Origin: Variovorax paradoxus B4
GTDB lineage: Bacteria > Pseudomonadota > Gammaproteobacteria > Burkholderiales > Burkholderiaceae_C
Reading direction: 5' to 3'
Length of the DNA stretch: 64,000 bases
Assembly (NCBI RefSeq): GCF_000463015.1
Contig: NC_022247.1
Location: 3,286,001-3,350,000, forward strand
The notes under the pieces are model-generated. The model made no database searches, was not told the origin of the DNA, and saw nothing but the letters and a program-made list of their open reading frames with translations. The translations under genes were made by a program, and so were the position numbers. This document shows, piece after piece, positions 32,937-41,173 of this stretch (its first letter is position 1; each line of letters starts with the position of its first letter).

Positions 32937-34084
32937 GCCTTTGTCTCCAGTGATTGCAGCAGCCGCTCGCGGCCTTCGTTCAAGCGGGCGCGCACCTGCT
33001 GCGCGTTGCTGCCACTCGCGGTCAGGGTGCACAGGGGGTCGTCGATGTCGAAGCGCTGGCCGGCTTCGGGCAAGTCGCGGATGCCGGGCCATGCGGCGAG
33101 GCGCTGCGCCGCGGCCGCGTCGAGCTGCAACGGCTGCTGCGCGAAGACAATCTCGATGCCTTCGACCTCTTGCGCATGCGATGGCACCGGCGGCGGCAGT
33201 TCGCCATCCAGGCAGGCGCGCAGATGCGCCTGCATCACGCCCGGCGAACCGGCAGGCATTCTGTAGAGGCTCATGCTGGCCGGCGGCCTGGGATTGACTT
33301 CCAGCACGCCGATGGCATCGCCGTCGCGCATGAAGTCGAGGCTGCACAGGCCGCGCAGCTCGAACTCCGCAGTCAGCGTGCGCGCGATGGCCGTCACGCG
33401 GCGTGCCATGTCCTCTGCCACGGGCACCGGCCCGACGGCACCGCAGAACACGAAAGGCCGCGTGCCGAAGCGGCGCACAGTCTGTTCGTTGAAGCCGAGC
33501 ACATGAACGTCTCGGCCGTTGGCGATGAAGGTGGCCGACATCGGCAGCCCCGGCATTTCGCGCTGGAAATAGTGGTGCGAAGATGGCGGCTCGTCCATCG
33601 ACCAGGGCGCATGGCGGACATGCCAGCCGCCGCAGCCGTGCGCGTCCTTCATCAGCCATCCTGCGGGATCCTCGGGCGGCTGCAGCATCACTTGCGGAAA
33701 GGGTATGACGTGCGCCGCAAGAAAGCCGAAGAAAGCCGCCGGATCGCGCAGGCGCCGCACGGCGGCGGGCGCGGTGCCGATCAGCGGCAGCACGGCCGCG
33801 CCCTCTTCCAGCAATTCGGGCTCGCCTTCGAAGCCGCTGCCTGCGATCCAGCCCAGCACCGGCTCGCCTCCTTCGCCCTCCCGCGCAAGCGTGTGCAACG
33901 CGGCCAGGACGCTTTCGGACTCGATGTGCAAACTGCCCGGCGCCCCGATGGGCAACCAGCGCGACGCAGCACGGCGCGTGTCGACATCGCCGAACAGATC
34001 GAGCGCAATGACCTTGAAGCCGTCGCTTGCCGCCGCCTCGGCCATGGCGCGCGCAGAGATGGCGGCAACGGCAATCGCCTGCAT
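32933..34084 (-). CDS. ATP-grasp protein of unknown substrate in H4MPT clusters
   Basis: 383 residues. Features are an N-terminal Rossmann-like part (AIAVAAISARAMAEAAASDG), the ATP-grasp segment WLMKDAHGCGGWHV, and metal-binding VLEVNPRPPASMSLYR. It resembles the COG2232 family of predicted carboligases found beside methanopterin genes in archaea and methylotrophs. The substrate is unknown. It begins 14 bases after the mtdB stop and overlaps mch by four bases. Confidence 0.78.
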   Translation of the reverse strand: MQAIAVAAISARAMAEAAASDGFKVIALDLFGDVDTRRAASRWLPIGAPGSLHIESESVLAALHTLAREGEGGEPVLGWIAGSGFEGEPELLEEGAAVLPLIGTAPAAVRRLRDPAAFFGFLAAHVIPFPQVMLQPPEDPAGWLMKDAHGCGGWHVRHAPWSMDEPPSSHHYFQREMPGLPMSATFIANGRDVHVLGFNEQTVRRFGTRPFVFCGAVGPVPVAEDMARRVTAIARTLTAEFELRGLCSLDFMRDGDAIGVLEVNPRPPASMSLYRMPAGSPGVMQAHLRACLDGELPPPVPSHAQEVEGIEIVFAQQPLQLDAAAAQRLAAWPGIRDLPEAGQRFDIDDPLCTLTASGSNAQQVRARLNEGRERLLQSLETKA

Positions 34085-34098
34085 TGCGCCGGCCTGCT

Positions 34099-35016
34099 TC
34101 AAGCCGTCTTTCCGGCCTGCTCGACCAGGAACGCGCGGGCCACCGCAAAGGCTTCGGGAAAGCTCAGCACCTGCGCTTTTTCGGCCTCGCACATCTGCAC
34201 CAGCAGCCGATGCTGCGTCTGGTACTTGACGTTGCCCACCGCCAGCGCGCCGATGGCCACGGCCTGCGTGCCGGCCAATGGCTTGGCGTCGTCCATCACG
34301 CCCACGCCGGCAATGCCTTCGGGCGGCACGGCGTTCACGTCGGCCGCCACCTTGAGCCGCGTCGCGGCGCCGAGCGCCTCGCTCGATACGACCTGCACGC
34401 CCGCAGCCGCACAGGCCAGCAGCACGTCGGCATCGGCGATGGAGCGGCGCACGGCGTCGGGGTCGCCGCCCGAGAGGCCGTGCAGCTTCACGCCGAAGCG
34501 CTGCCCGGTTTCATCGGCCGCTTCCTGCGCCGCATCGATGCCGTTGCGGCTGGACAGGTACACCTCGGCACCGGCCTGCGCCGCGATCACGCCCGCCACG
34601 CGGCCCACCGGCCCCGTGCCGCCGAGGATCACCACGCGCTGGCCTTCCAGGCCCTGGGCGTGGTGACGCTTCAACGCGGCCTCGACGCAGGCCACCATGG
34701 CCGCGGCCGTGGTGTAGGCGCCGCTCGGGTCGGCCATCAGCGAGACGACGAAGGGCTTGACCATCGAGGTTCGTGCGCGCTCGAGCATGTCGGCTGCCAG
34801 TTGCGCATCGCGCCCGCCGATGAAGATGCCGGTGCGCGCCACGCCTTTCGGCCCGCGCGAGAAGATGGTGTCCTGCGTCAGCCCGGTGATGCGGTCCAGG
34901 CCCACTTCGCAGTAGGGCACGATGATCTGGTAGCCGGCGTCCGCTGCCATGTTGATGTCGAACGGACTCATCTGTCGGCCGGGGGTGAACATGTGGAGGA
35001 TGCGGGGACGTTCCAT
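34099..35016 (-). CDS. mtdB: NAD(P)-dependent methylene-H4MPT dehydrogenase
   Basis: 305 residues. MtdB oxidises methylene-H4MPT to methenyl-H4MPT. The N-terminal block ILHMFTPGRQMSPFDINMAA and the dinucleotide loop VVILGGTGPVGRVAGVIA followed by YLSSRNG are characteristic; MtdB rather than MtdA is favoured by the context. The start at 35016 is chosen because the conserved N-terminus begins there; longer frames run into mptG. Confidence 0.94.
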   Translation of the reverse strand: MERPRILHMFTPGRQMSPFDINMAADAGYQIIVPYCEVGLDRITGLTQDTIFSRGPKGVARTGIFIGGRDAQLAADMLERARTSMVKPFVVSLMADPSGAYTTAAAMVACVEAALKRHHAQGLEGQRVVILGGTGPVGRVAGVIAAQAGAEVYLSSRNGIDAAQEAADETGQRFGVKLHGLSGGDPDAVRRSIADADVLLACAAAGVQVVSSEALGAATRLKVAADVNAVPPEGIAGVGVMDDAKPLAGTQAVAIGALAVGNVKYQTQHRLLVQMCEAEKAQVLSFPEAFAVARAFLVEQAGKTA

Positions 35017-35086
35017 GAGGGCCTGCGTTGGTGTGGGTTTGCGTGTGGAAGGATTGGCGATGGGTAAACGATGCGCGGCAGCGGAT

Positions 35087-36130
35087 TCAGCGCTTGCGCG
35101 GCTCGGCAGTACGGTCGCGCACCACCGCCCCGCGGTTGCGGCCCGAGACGATGCGCAGCTCGAGCCGCGGGTCGAGCTGCCCGGCGGCACGCGCAGCATC
35201 GACGAGCATTTCGGCCCGCACGTGCGAAGGCATGATCACGAAACTCGTGGGGCCCCATGAGCTCTGGCCGACGGCCGCATCATGCCCGCGGCTCGCATCC
35301 GCGAACCAGTGCATCAGCCGCCCGACTGCAGCGCTCGTGTAGATGCCGCCCTGCGCCGACGCGAAGTGCTCGCCGAGCAGCTGCTGCATGCGGTTGATGC
35401 CCGCGGCAAACGGTGCGAACTCCGCACGCGCGGCGCCGGGCAGAACCCGCATCAGAACCTGATGGCAGATCTCGGCCGCGCCCGCCTGCGGCAAGGGCGG
35501 CAAGGCCGCAATGGCCTTCTTCTCCGCGCCGCCCGACAGGCCCTTGTGCGCGGGGTCCTGGACCACGATGACGCGCCATTCCCCGGGAAACTCGATGCGC
35601 GACAGCAGCGGCGCAGGCAGCCCGTCCGGGCCCGGGCCGCCATCGAGGAGCAGGCCGCCGCTGTCGAAGCCCGCGATCCCGACCCCCGAGCGCAGGCCGC
35701 GGCCGAGCCAGTGCGCCAGCGTGCCCGTGTCCAGATCGAGCCCGTGCCATTCGGCAAAGGCCCGCCCGATCGCCGACGCCAGCTGCGTGCCCGAGCCGAA
35801 GCCCGCATGCGTCGGCAGCGCATGGCGCAGCCGCAGCGACAGCGGCGCATGGCGGCCGCTGCGCTGCTTCAGCACCGCCAGATAGTCCGCAGCGCGGGCC
35901 AGTTCCGCTTCGCCGGCCGGCGTATCGGCCGCCAGGTGGTCCGACGCGGACGCCGACAGCTCCACGTCGGTGGTGAAGCCGTCGATCACCAGCCCCAGGC
36001 TGCCGAACGCACGCCCGAGCGAGCCCGAGGGGTCCAGAAAGCCCAGGTGCAGGCGCCCGGGCGCGCTCACGCTCACCGTGCGAACGCTCTGGTCGAGCCT
36101 GGAAGCAAAGGCGAGGTCGGTGGAGCTCAT
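35087..36130 (-). CDS. mptG: Beta-ribofuranosylaminobenzene 5'-phosphate synthase
   Basis: 347 residues, GHMP-kinase-like fold. It condenses pABA with PRPP, the first committed step of H4MPT synthesis. Blocks are SVSAPGRLHLGFLDPSGSLG, LPTHAGFGSGTQLASAIGRA, GRGLRSGVGIAGFDSGG and VGQSSWGPTSFVI. In-frame ATGs also occur at 36160, 36175 and 36196; the sigma-54-like promoter at 36176-36191 predicts transcription from about 36165, which supports 36130 as the start. First gene of the run to fae. Confidence 0.93.
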   Translation of the reverse strand: MSSTDLAFASRLDQSVRTVSVSAPGRLHLGFLDPSGSLGRAFGSLGLVIDGFTTDVELSASASDHLAADTPAGEAELARAADYLAVLKQRSGRHAPLSLRLRHALPTHAGFGSGTQLASAIGRAFAEWHGLDLDTGTLAHWLGRGLRSGVGIAGFDSGGLLLDGGPGPDGLPAPLLSRIEFPGEWRVIVVQDPAHKGLSGGAEKKAIAALPPLPQAGAAEICHQVLMRVLPGAARAEFAPFAAGINRMQQLLGEHFASAQGGIYTSAAVGRLMHWFADASRGHDAAVGQSSWGPTSFVIMPSHVRAEMLVDAARAAGQLDPRLELRIVSGRNRGAVVRDRTAEPRKR

Positions 36131-36175
36131 GGGCGGCGGTGGGCGATGAGGCGAGGTCATGGACTCGCTTGTCAT

Positions 36176-36191
36176 AGCAAGGGCCGTTCCG
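36176..36191 (-). promoter_or_regulatory. Candidate sigma-54 promoter of mptG
   Basis: The minus strand reads CGGAACGGCCCTTGCT, against TGGCACG-N4-TTGCT: only the first T and the C after GG differ, and GG and GC are exactly 10 bases apart. The predicted start is near 36165, giving a leader of about 35 bases to the chosen mptG ATG. A perfect palindrome about 55 bases further upstream (36245) could bind the activator. Confidence 0.55.
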
Positions 36192-36244
36192 TCCATGCGC
36201 CCAGAGGGGGCGCCGGGGCTTGGGCGCATTCAGGGGGCTGGCGA

Positions 36245-36262
36245 TGTCCCAGGAGCGGGACA
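36245..36262. promoter_or_regulatory. Palindrome TGTCCC-N6-GGGACA upstream of mptG
   Basis: A perfect 18-base inverted repeat, tgtcccaggagcgggaca, lies 55-72 bases upstream of the -24 element of the mptG promoter candidate. That is the usual place for an enhancer-type site of a sigma-54 activator. Related half-sites (TGTCYC) occur upstream of the folB and fhcB promoter candidates, but not as full palindromes. Confidence 0.4.
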
Positions 36263-36318
36263 ATGTGTCACGGCGTGCGGGGGCCGCGGCAGGGGTGGCT
36301 GCGCGGCGCAGCGCCCCA

Positions 36319-36770
36319 ATCGGGATAGGGGCCGGTCAGCGAAGACCGGTCCCCTCCCACACCACCCGGCATGCGGGTCCGCACCGAGCGGTTCGAGAAG
36401 TTGAGGTCAGCACAGGCAGGGAACTCCGAGCGCATCGAAGTACGCGATGGTGAGCACGCGGTTCAGCGCCATCGCGCTGTTGTGCCACCAGCGCCGAGCA
36501 TTGGCCGCAATCCGGGCCGCCACGTCGCGACTGGCACCCAGGGCGCGCAGTTCGCGGTACATGGTCGGGCCCCGACACCAGAACTTCAACTGGATGGCTC
36601 GCAAGCGGTGCCGCAACCATTCGTCCAGTCGCCGCCAGACCGAGGGCGTCTGTGCCAGTTGGAAGTACGCCTTCCACCCCGGCAGGAACGCTTGCAGGTC
36701 CTGTGCGATCTGGTTCATGCTGCGCCGGTGCGCCGCGTGGGCATCCCCAAGCCGGCGGCGCGCGTCAAGG
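36319..36770 (-). mobile_element. Group II intron remnant, 3' end with truncated maturase
   Basis: On the minus strand the maturase tail (36407-36770) is followed by GAACCGCTCGGTGCGGACCC, a GTGGTGTGGGAGGGG segment and a GACCGGTC...GACCGGCC hairpin ending CCTATCCCGAT. I read this as domains V and VI and the 3' splice end of a bacterial group II intron. Everything upstream (5' RNA domains, reverse-transcriptase domain) is missing, replaced by the IS element. The element is therefore dead. Confidence 0.7.
36407..36770 (-). pseudogene. Group II intron reverse transcriptase/maturase, C-terminal fragment
   Basis: About 120 residues of the maturase (X) domain remain: LPGWKAYFQLAQTPSVWRRL and LDEWLRHRLRAIQLKFW, then a helical tail ending VPCLC. 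The whole reverse-transcriptase domain is absent. Translation continues back into the IS end at 36771, so the frame that starts with an ATG at 36844 is a chimera and not a gene. Confidence 0.8.
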
Positions 36771-36785
36771 TAGTTGTCGCCTCTT

Positions 36786-37877
36786 TCATGCAGCCAGCGG
36801 CTGTATGTTGGGGTTCCTCGCATGTGCCTGAACGATGCAGTCACGTTCGGGGTTGAGAGTCACTGCGCCGATGGGCGACCAGTTGCGTGTAGGCCCTGAC
36901 CATCGTGCTGGGTTGAGCGCGCGGGCACGGGTGTACAGCGCGTGGCGAGCAGCGAGGATGGCTTGATCGTCGCCGTTGTGGCGTTGCGCAGGGCTGACGT
37001 AGCGAATGCCGCTGTGTCGATGGTCATGGTTGTACCAACGCACGAAGCCGGCCGCCCAGGAGCGCGCGTGGTCCAGGTCGGCGAAGCCCCTGGCGGGGAA
37101 CTCCGGGCGGTACTTGGCCGTTCTGAACAATGCTTCCGCATAGGCGTTGTCGTCGCTCACGCGAGGCCTGGAGTACGACGGCTTCACGCCCAGCCAGTTG
37201 AGCATCGCCAGCACTGTCGTGGCCTTCAATGTGGAGCCGTTGTCGCCATGCAGCACCGGCTTGGTGTCCAGGGTGGCGATGCCCTCGGCCAGCGCCGTGC
37301 GGCGCACCAGGTGCACGGCATGGTCGGAGTCGTCCGTGTCGTGAACCTCCCAGCCCACGATCTTGCGGCTGTACAGGTCCAGGATCAGGTAGAGATGGAA
37401 CCAGCGCCCGAGCACCTGCGCGGGCAGGTACGTCATGTCCCAGCACCAGACTTGTCGCGGTGTCTCGGCGATGTGCGTCGTGGGAGGGCGCACGACCCTG
37501 GGCGCCTTGGCACGACCGCGATGGGCGCTCTGCCCGTGCGCGCGCAGGACGCGACTGAAGCTGGACTCGCTGGCCAAGTACACACCCTCATCGGCCAGCA
37601 TGGGCACGATGCGCGCCGGCGGCACGGCAGCGAACCGCGGCTCATTGGCCACCGCCAGCAGCTGTGCGCGCTCTTCCTGGCTCAGGGCATGGCCGGGTAT
37701 GGGGCGCACGGCCTGCGGCCTGCCATCGCCCGCGGTGAGGCCTTCATGAGCCTGCCAACGCTGCAGGGTGCGCACGTCGATGCCGGCGCTCTCGCAGGCC
37801 AGGCGCAGCCGCGCGCCGGCGGTGTGAGCCTTGGAGATGTTCTGGGCCACGATCCGGCGATCTTCGAGGCCGATCAT
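36786..37877 (-). CDS. IS3-family transposase OrfB (DDE integrase)
   Basis: 363 residues. A helix-turn-helix-like N-terminus (IDVRTLQRWQAHEG) precedes an rve integrase core with the catalytic triad: Asp in WCWDMTYLP, Asp in LHGDNGS and Glu in DDNAYAEALFRTAKY. It looks intact. The ATG overlaps the orfA stop (ATGA), suggesting coupled translation instead of the -1 frameshift common in IS3 elements, although a fusion product cannot be excluded. Confidence 0.9.
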   Translation of the reverse strand: MIGLEDRRIVAQNISKAHTAGARLRLACESAGIDVRTLQRWQAHEGLTAGDGRPQAVRPIPGHALSQEERAQLLAVANEPRFAAVPPARIVPMLADEGVYLASESSFSRVLRAHGQSAHRGRAKAPRVVRPPTTHIAETPRQVWCWDMTYLPAQVLGRWFHLYLILDLYSRKIVGWEVHDTDDSDHAVHLVRRTALAEGIATLDTKPVLHGDNGSTLKATTVLAMLNWLGVKPSYSRPRVSDDNAYAEALFRTAKYRPEFPARGFADLDHARSWAAGFVRWYNHDHRHSGIRYVSPAQRHNGDDQAILAARHALYTRARALNPARWSGPTRNWSPIGAVTLNPERDCIVQAHARNPNIQPLAA

Positions 37878-38353
37878 TCGTCCCCTCCCTTGTGGAAGAT
37901 CGCCTCGAGATTTTTTGAGAGTACCAACAGGGCTGCGGTCTCGGCCAGCGCCCGGTCCTTGCGCAGCAGGTCGCGCTCGAGCTCCTTGATGCGTTTGCGG
38001 TCGGCCCGCGTGGCCTGCGGGCTGGCACGGGCCTCTTCAGGCTGTGCCAGCGCGGCAGTGGCGCTCGATCGCCACTTGTCCAGATCGGCTGGGTATACCC
38101 CGTGCTCGCGGCACCAGGCGCTCTTGGCCGCCTCGGGCATCGCCGCCGTCGTGATCACCGCCTCAAGCCGCGCGCGCGCAGTCCATGCCCGCCCTCGGGC
38201 GGGCATGGACTGCGCATCCTCGCGCCAACGCTCCAGTGTCTGCACTCCAATGCCAACCTCGCGCGCCACTACCTCCAGCGCCGAACTCTCCGGCGGCAGC
38301 AACCTTGCTACCGCCCGGTCCTTGAATGCTTGTCCGTATCGAGCCACTCTCAT
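37874..38353 (-). CDS. IS3-family transposase OrfA
   Basis: 159 residues. A helix-turn-helix domain (ALEVVAREVGIGVQTLERWR) and a C-terminal coiled coil/leucine-zipper region (RIKELERDLLRKDRALAETA) are as expected for the DNA-binding OrfA of IS3 elements. It lies 47 bases inside the right inverted repeat. Confidence 0.88.
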   Translation of the reverse strand: MRVARYGQAFKDRAVARLLPPESSALEVVAREVGIGVQTLERWREDAQSMPARGRAWTARARLEAVITTAAMPEAAKSAWCREHGVYPADLDKWRSSATAALAQPEEARASPQATRADRKRIKELERDLLRKDRALAETAALLVLSKNLEAIFHKGGDE

Positions 38354-38415
38354 CCTTCATCGCCGCCCCCGGGTTCTTGGGTCTAAGGAGGCGACAACTA
38401 TTGTGACGCGGGGGG

Positions 38416-38493
38416 CCGGGCGGAGGGACACGGGAATTGGGGATTCCCACCGTGGTGGACAGGCTGATCCAGCAGGCCCTGTTGCAGGTGCTG
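38416..38493 (+). pseudogene. Group II intron reverse transcriptase fragment, opposite strand
   Basis: Twenty-six residues, PGGGTRELGIPTVVDRLIQQ plus ALLQVL, are an unmistakable reverse-transcriptase block of group II introns. It begins 16 bases after the IS right end, with an in-frame stop (TGA) just upstream, and similarity ends after LLQVL. The remaining stretch to the tRNA (38494-38717) shows no recognisable gene, only the terminator at 38683. Its plus orientation is opposite to the maturase fragment at 36407. Confidence 0.75.
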
Positions 38494-38682
38494 CATCGTG
38501 CCCACTCGCCCTGCTTGGCAGCGCCTCAGATGCGGTTTGTGTACCTCGACTCACGGTTTACGCTCCACGCTTCCTTCCCACGCTCGGTCACCCTCACGCA
38601 GTTGCGCTTCACTTCGCTCGCTGTGGCCAGCTCGCGGGAGGACTTTCACCTCCAAGATCGCGCCCATGCTGGGCACACATGA

Positions 38683-38706
38683 AAAACGCCCCGTGAGGGG
38701 CGTTTT
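38683..38706. terminator. Rho-independent terminator after tRNA-Ser
   Basis: A perfect 10-base stem (aaaacgcccc / ggggcgtttt) with loop gtga lies 12 bases beyond the 3' end of tRNA-Ser on the minus strand, with T-rich sequence on either side. It ends the tRNA transcript. Confidence 0.9.
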
Positions 38707-38717
38707 CGTTTGCTATC

Positions 38718-38810
38718 TGGCGGAACCGGAGGGATTCGAACCCTCGATGAGGCTCTACACCCCATACTCCCTTAGCAGGGGAGCACCTTCGGCCACTCGG
38801 TCACAGTTCC
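38718..38810 (-). tRNA. tRNA-Ser (anticodon GCU)
   Basis: A 90-nt type II tRNA plus encoded CCA. The acceptor stem GGAACTG pairs with CGGTTCC (with G-U pairs). The anticodon loop is CTGCTAA, giving GCU for AGC/AGU codons. A long variable arm and the T-arm GGGTTCGAATCCC are present. The gene lies between the IS/intron debris and lysC, a typical island-insertion position. Confidence 0.96.
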
Positions 38811-38836
38811 TGAAAGAAGCCGAGATTATGCCACCA

Positions 38837-40105
38837 TCAGGCGGCCGGTTGGTCCAGGTCGAAGGCTTTGTGCAGGGCGCGCACGGCCAATTCCATGTAT
38901 TTTTCGTCGATCACGACCGAGGTCTTGATCTCGCTGGTGGAAATCATCTGGATGTTGATGCCCTCTTCGCTCAGCACGCGGAACATCTTGCTGGCAACGC
39001 CCACGTGGCTGCGCATGCCGATGCCCACGATGCTGACCTTGCAGATCTTGGTGTCGCCCACGATCTCGGTCGCGCCCAGCGAGGGCATGACCTTCGACTG
39101 CAGCAGGTCGACCGTCTTCGCATACTCGTTGCGATGCACGGTGAAGCTGAAGTCGGTTCGGCCGTCCTTGCTGAGGTTCTGGATGATCACGTCGACTTCG
39201 ATGTTGGCGTCCGCCACCGCACCGAGGATGTGATACGCGATGCCCGGCTTGTCGGGCACGCCGAGCACCGAGATCTTGGCTTCGTCGCGGTTGAAAGCGA
39301 TGCCGGATACGACGGCTTGTTCCATGTTTTCGTCTTCCTCGAAAGTGATCAGCGTGCCGGACTTGGCCTCTTCATTGATGTCGATGTCCCACGGCGTGAA
39401 GCTCGAGAGCACACGCAGCGGCACCTTGTACTTGCCGGCGAATTCCACCGAGCGGATCTGCAGCACCTTGGAGCCCAGGCTCGCCATTTCGAGCATCTCT
39501 TCGAAGCTCACGGTCGAGAGGCGGCGCGCATCGGGCTCCACGCGCGGATCGGTGGTGTAGACACCGTCGACATCGGTGTAGATCAGGCACTCGTGCGCCT
39601 TCATCGCGGCCGCAATGGCCACGGCCGAGGTGTCGCTGCCGCCGCGGCCCAGCGTGGTGATGTTGCCGCTGTCGTCCACGCCCTGGAAGCCGGTGATGAC
39701 CACCACCTTGCCGGCATCCAGGTCGGCACGCACGCGTTCGTCGTCGATGCTCTCGATGCGCGCCTTGGTGTAGGAGTTGTCGGTGCGCACCGACACCTGC
39801 CAGCCCGCGTAGCTCACGGCTTCCATGCCCTCGGCCTGCAGCGCAATGGCCAGCAGCGCAGAGGAAGCCTGTTCGCCGGTCGAGGCGAGCATGTCGAGTT
39901 CGCGCCCGTGGGCGTCGCTCGGTTTGCTGGGCGCCAGTTCCTTGGCCAGGCCGAGCAGGCGATTGGTTTCGCCGCTCATGGCACTCGGGACCACGATCAT
40001 CTGGTGGCCGGCGCGCGCCCACTTGGCAACGCGCTTGGCGACATTCTTGATGCGCTCGGTCGAGCCCATCGACGTACCGCCGTATTTGTGAACGATCAAT
40101 GCCAT
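38837..40105 (-). CDS. lysC: Aspartate kinase
   Basis: 422 residues. It catalyses the first step of the Lys/Thr/Met pathway. The N-terminal KYGGTSMGS nucleotide site, the amino acid kinase domain (to about 260) with FQGVDDSGNITTLGRGGSDT, and two C-terminal ACT domains with DVIIQNLSKDGRTDFSF are all present. The length matches single-function type II aspartokinases of betaproteobacteria. Upstream in-frame codons extend into the tilS spacer and lack support. Confidence 0.97.
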   Translation of the reverse strand: MALIVHKYGGTSMGSTERIKNVAKRVAKWARAGHQMIVVPSAMSGETNRLLGLAKELAPSKPSDAHGRELDMLASTGEQASSALLAIALQAEGMEAVSYAGWQVSVRTDNSYTKARIESIDDERVRADLDAGKVVVITGFQGVDDSGNITTLGRGGSDTSAVAIAAAMKAHECLIYTDVDGVYTTDPRVEPDARRLSTVSFEEMLEMASLGSKVLQIRSVEFAGKYKVPLRVLSSFTPWDIDINEEAKSGTLITFEEDENMEQAVVSGIAFNRDEAKISVLGVPDKPGIAYHILGAVADANIEVDVIIQNLSKDGRTDFSFTVHRNEYAKTVDLLQSKVMPSLGATEIVGDTKICKVSIVGIGMRSHVGVASKMFRVLSEEGINIQMISTSEIKTSVVIDEKYMELAVRALHKAFDLDQPAA

Positions 40106-40175
40106 GGGTGATTTCAGAGAAATAGAAAGGGCCGCCGCTGCACTCCCGAGTGCCAGCGCGGCGCCCTGCAAGCCG

Positions 40176-41153
40176 TCAGCGCGAAGCCTTGGGCGAGGGC
40201 CCGGAATTGTACCAATGCAGCAGGTCGCCCCTGCGCTGGGCAAATCCATTGGCCACCTTGAGGTGGATCCGATGGCCGCGGGTGGTGCAGGCGCGAACCT
40301 GGTCCAGCAGCTGGTCGAGCTGCGCCGCGCTGGGCGCGCAGCCGTGCGCCTGCATCAGCCAGTGCCGCAGCACATTGGCCTGCCGCGCGCGCGAAAGCGC
40401 CTGCAGCGCGGCGATGCGGGGCGGATTGCCCACCACGGCCAGGTCCTGCGCCGCGAGTTCGCCCAGCAGCTCCTGTGCCTGCGCGGCATGCCCGATGCTG
40501 CGGGCGAAGGTGGCGCGGAACTGGGGGAAAGTGCGCGCCAGCGCCGGCAACAGCACGGCGCGAATCCGGTTGCGGGTGTAGCGCTCGTCCTCGTTGGTCG
40601 GGTCTTCGATCCAGGGCAGATCGAGGCCTTTCAGCCACGCCCGGATGTCGGCGCCGGGCACCGCCAGGAGCGGACGGTGGACGTCCAGGCCATTGCGCTG
40701 CGCATGCGCGGGCATGGCAGCGAGCCCCGGCAGACCCGCGCCCCTGGAGAGGGCCAGCAGAAGGGTCTCGACCTGGTCGTCGGCATGGTGCCCGAGGACT
40801 ATCGATTTGATAGCGCCAGCCGTTGTGTCCGTGCGCGCCATCGCGGCAAAGGCCTCGTAGCGGGCGCGGCGTGCCGCATCTTCGGGGCTGTCGCCCTGCG
40901 CATGCCGTGCGTCCACGCGGTGCACCACCAGCGGCACGCCGAGGCGCTCGCACACGGCCGCGCAATGGCGCTCGAAATCGTCGGCCGCGGCCTGCAGGCC
41001 ATGGTGCACATGAAAGGCAACCACCCGGCCCGGCCAGGCCGATGCGCAAGCGGCCAGCAGGGCCGTGGAATCCGCACCGCCGCTGAAGCCCACCGCCAGC
41101 GGCAAATGCGCCGGCTCGAACGCGGCCATGGCGCGTTCGAAGGCTTCGTTCAT
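40176..41153 (-). CDS. tilS: tRNA(Ile)-lysidine synthetase
   Basis: 325 residues. TilS modifies C34 of tRNA-Ile2 to lysidine so that it reads AUA. The PP-loop motif is SGGADS (about 24-29), followed by FHVHHGLQ, LGHHADDQVETLLL and PWIEDPTNEDERYTRNRIR. The C-terminal region is shorter than in E. coli TilS, which is common in this group. It lies 20 bases after accA. Confidence 0.95.
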   Translation of the reverse strand: MNEAFERAMAAFEPAHLPLAVGFSGGADSTALLAACASAWPGRVVAFHVHHGLQAAADDFERHCAAVCERLGVPLVVHRVDARHAQGDSPEDAARRARYEAFAAMARTDTTAGAIKSIVLGHHADDQVETLLLALSRGAGLPGLAAMPAHAQRNGLDVHRPLLAVPGADIRAWLKGLDLPWIEDPTNEDERYTRNRIRAVLLPALARTFPQFRATFARSIGHAAQAQELLGELAAQDLAVVGNPPRIAALQALSRARQANVLRHWLMQAHGCAPSAAQLDQLLDQVRACTTRGHRIHLKVANGFAQRRGDLLHWYNSGPSPKASR

Positions 41154-41173
41154 GGAGCAGCGCGCTTGCTTTT

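Larger units (their letters stand above)
36771..38400 (-). mobile_element. IS3-family insertion sequence
   Basis: About 1.63 kb bounded by inverted repeats: TAGTTGTCGCCTC at 36771-36783 and its complement at 38388-38400, with orfA and orfB on the minus strand. No flanking direct repeat is evident (agg on the left, ttg on the right). Moreover the two flanks carry intron reverse-transcriptase pieces in opposite orientations. The copy therefore seems to have taken part in a rearrangement after, or instead of, a simple insertion. Confidence 0.8.

Noticed and set aside
36407..36844. 145-codon frame read as an intact maturase gene
   Set aside because: Its first 25 codons lie inside the IS end; only the intron-derived part from 36770 downwards is meaningful, and the reverse-transcriptase domain is missing.
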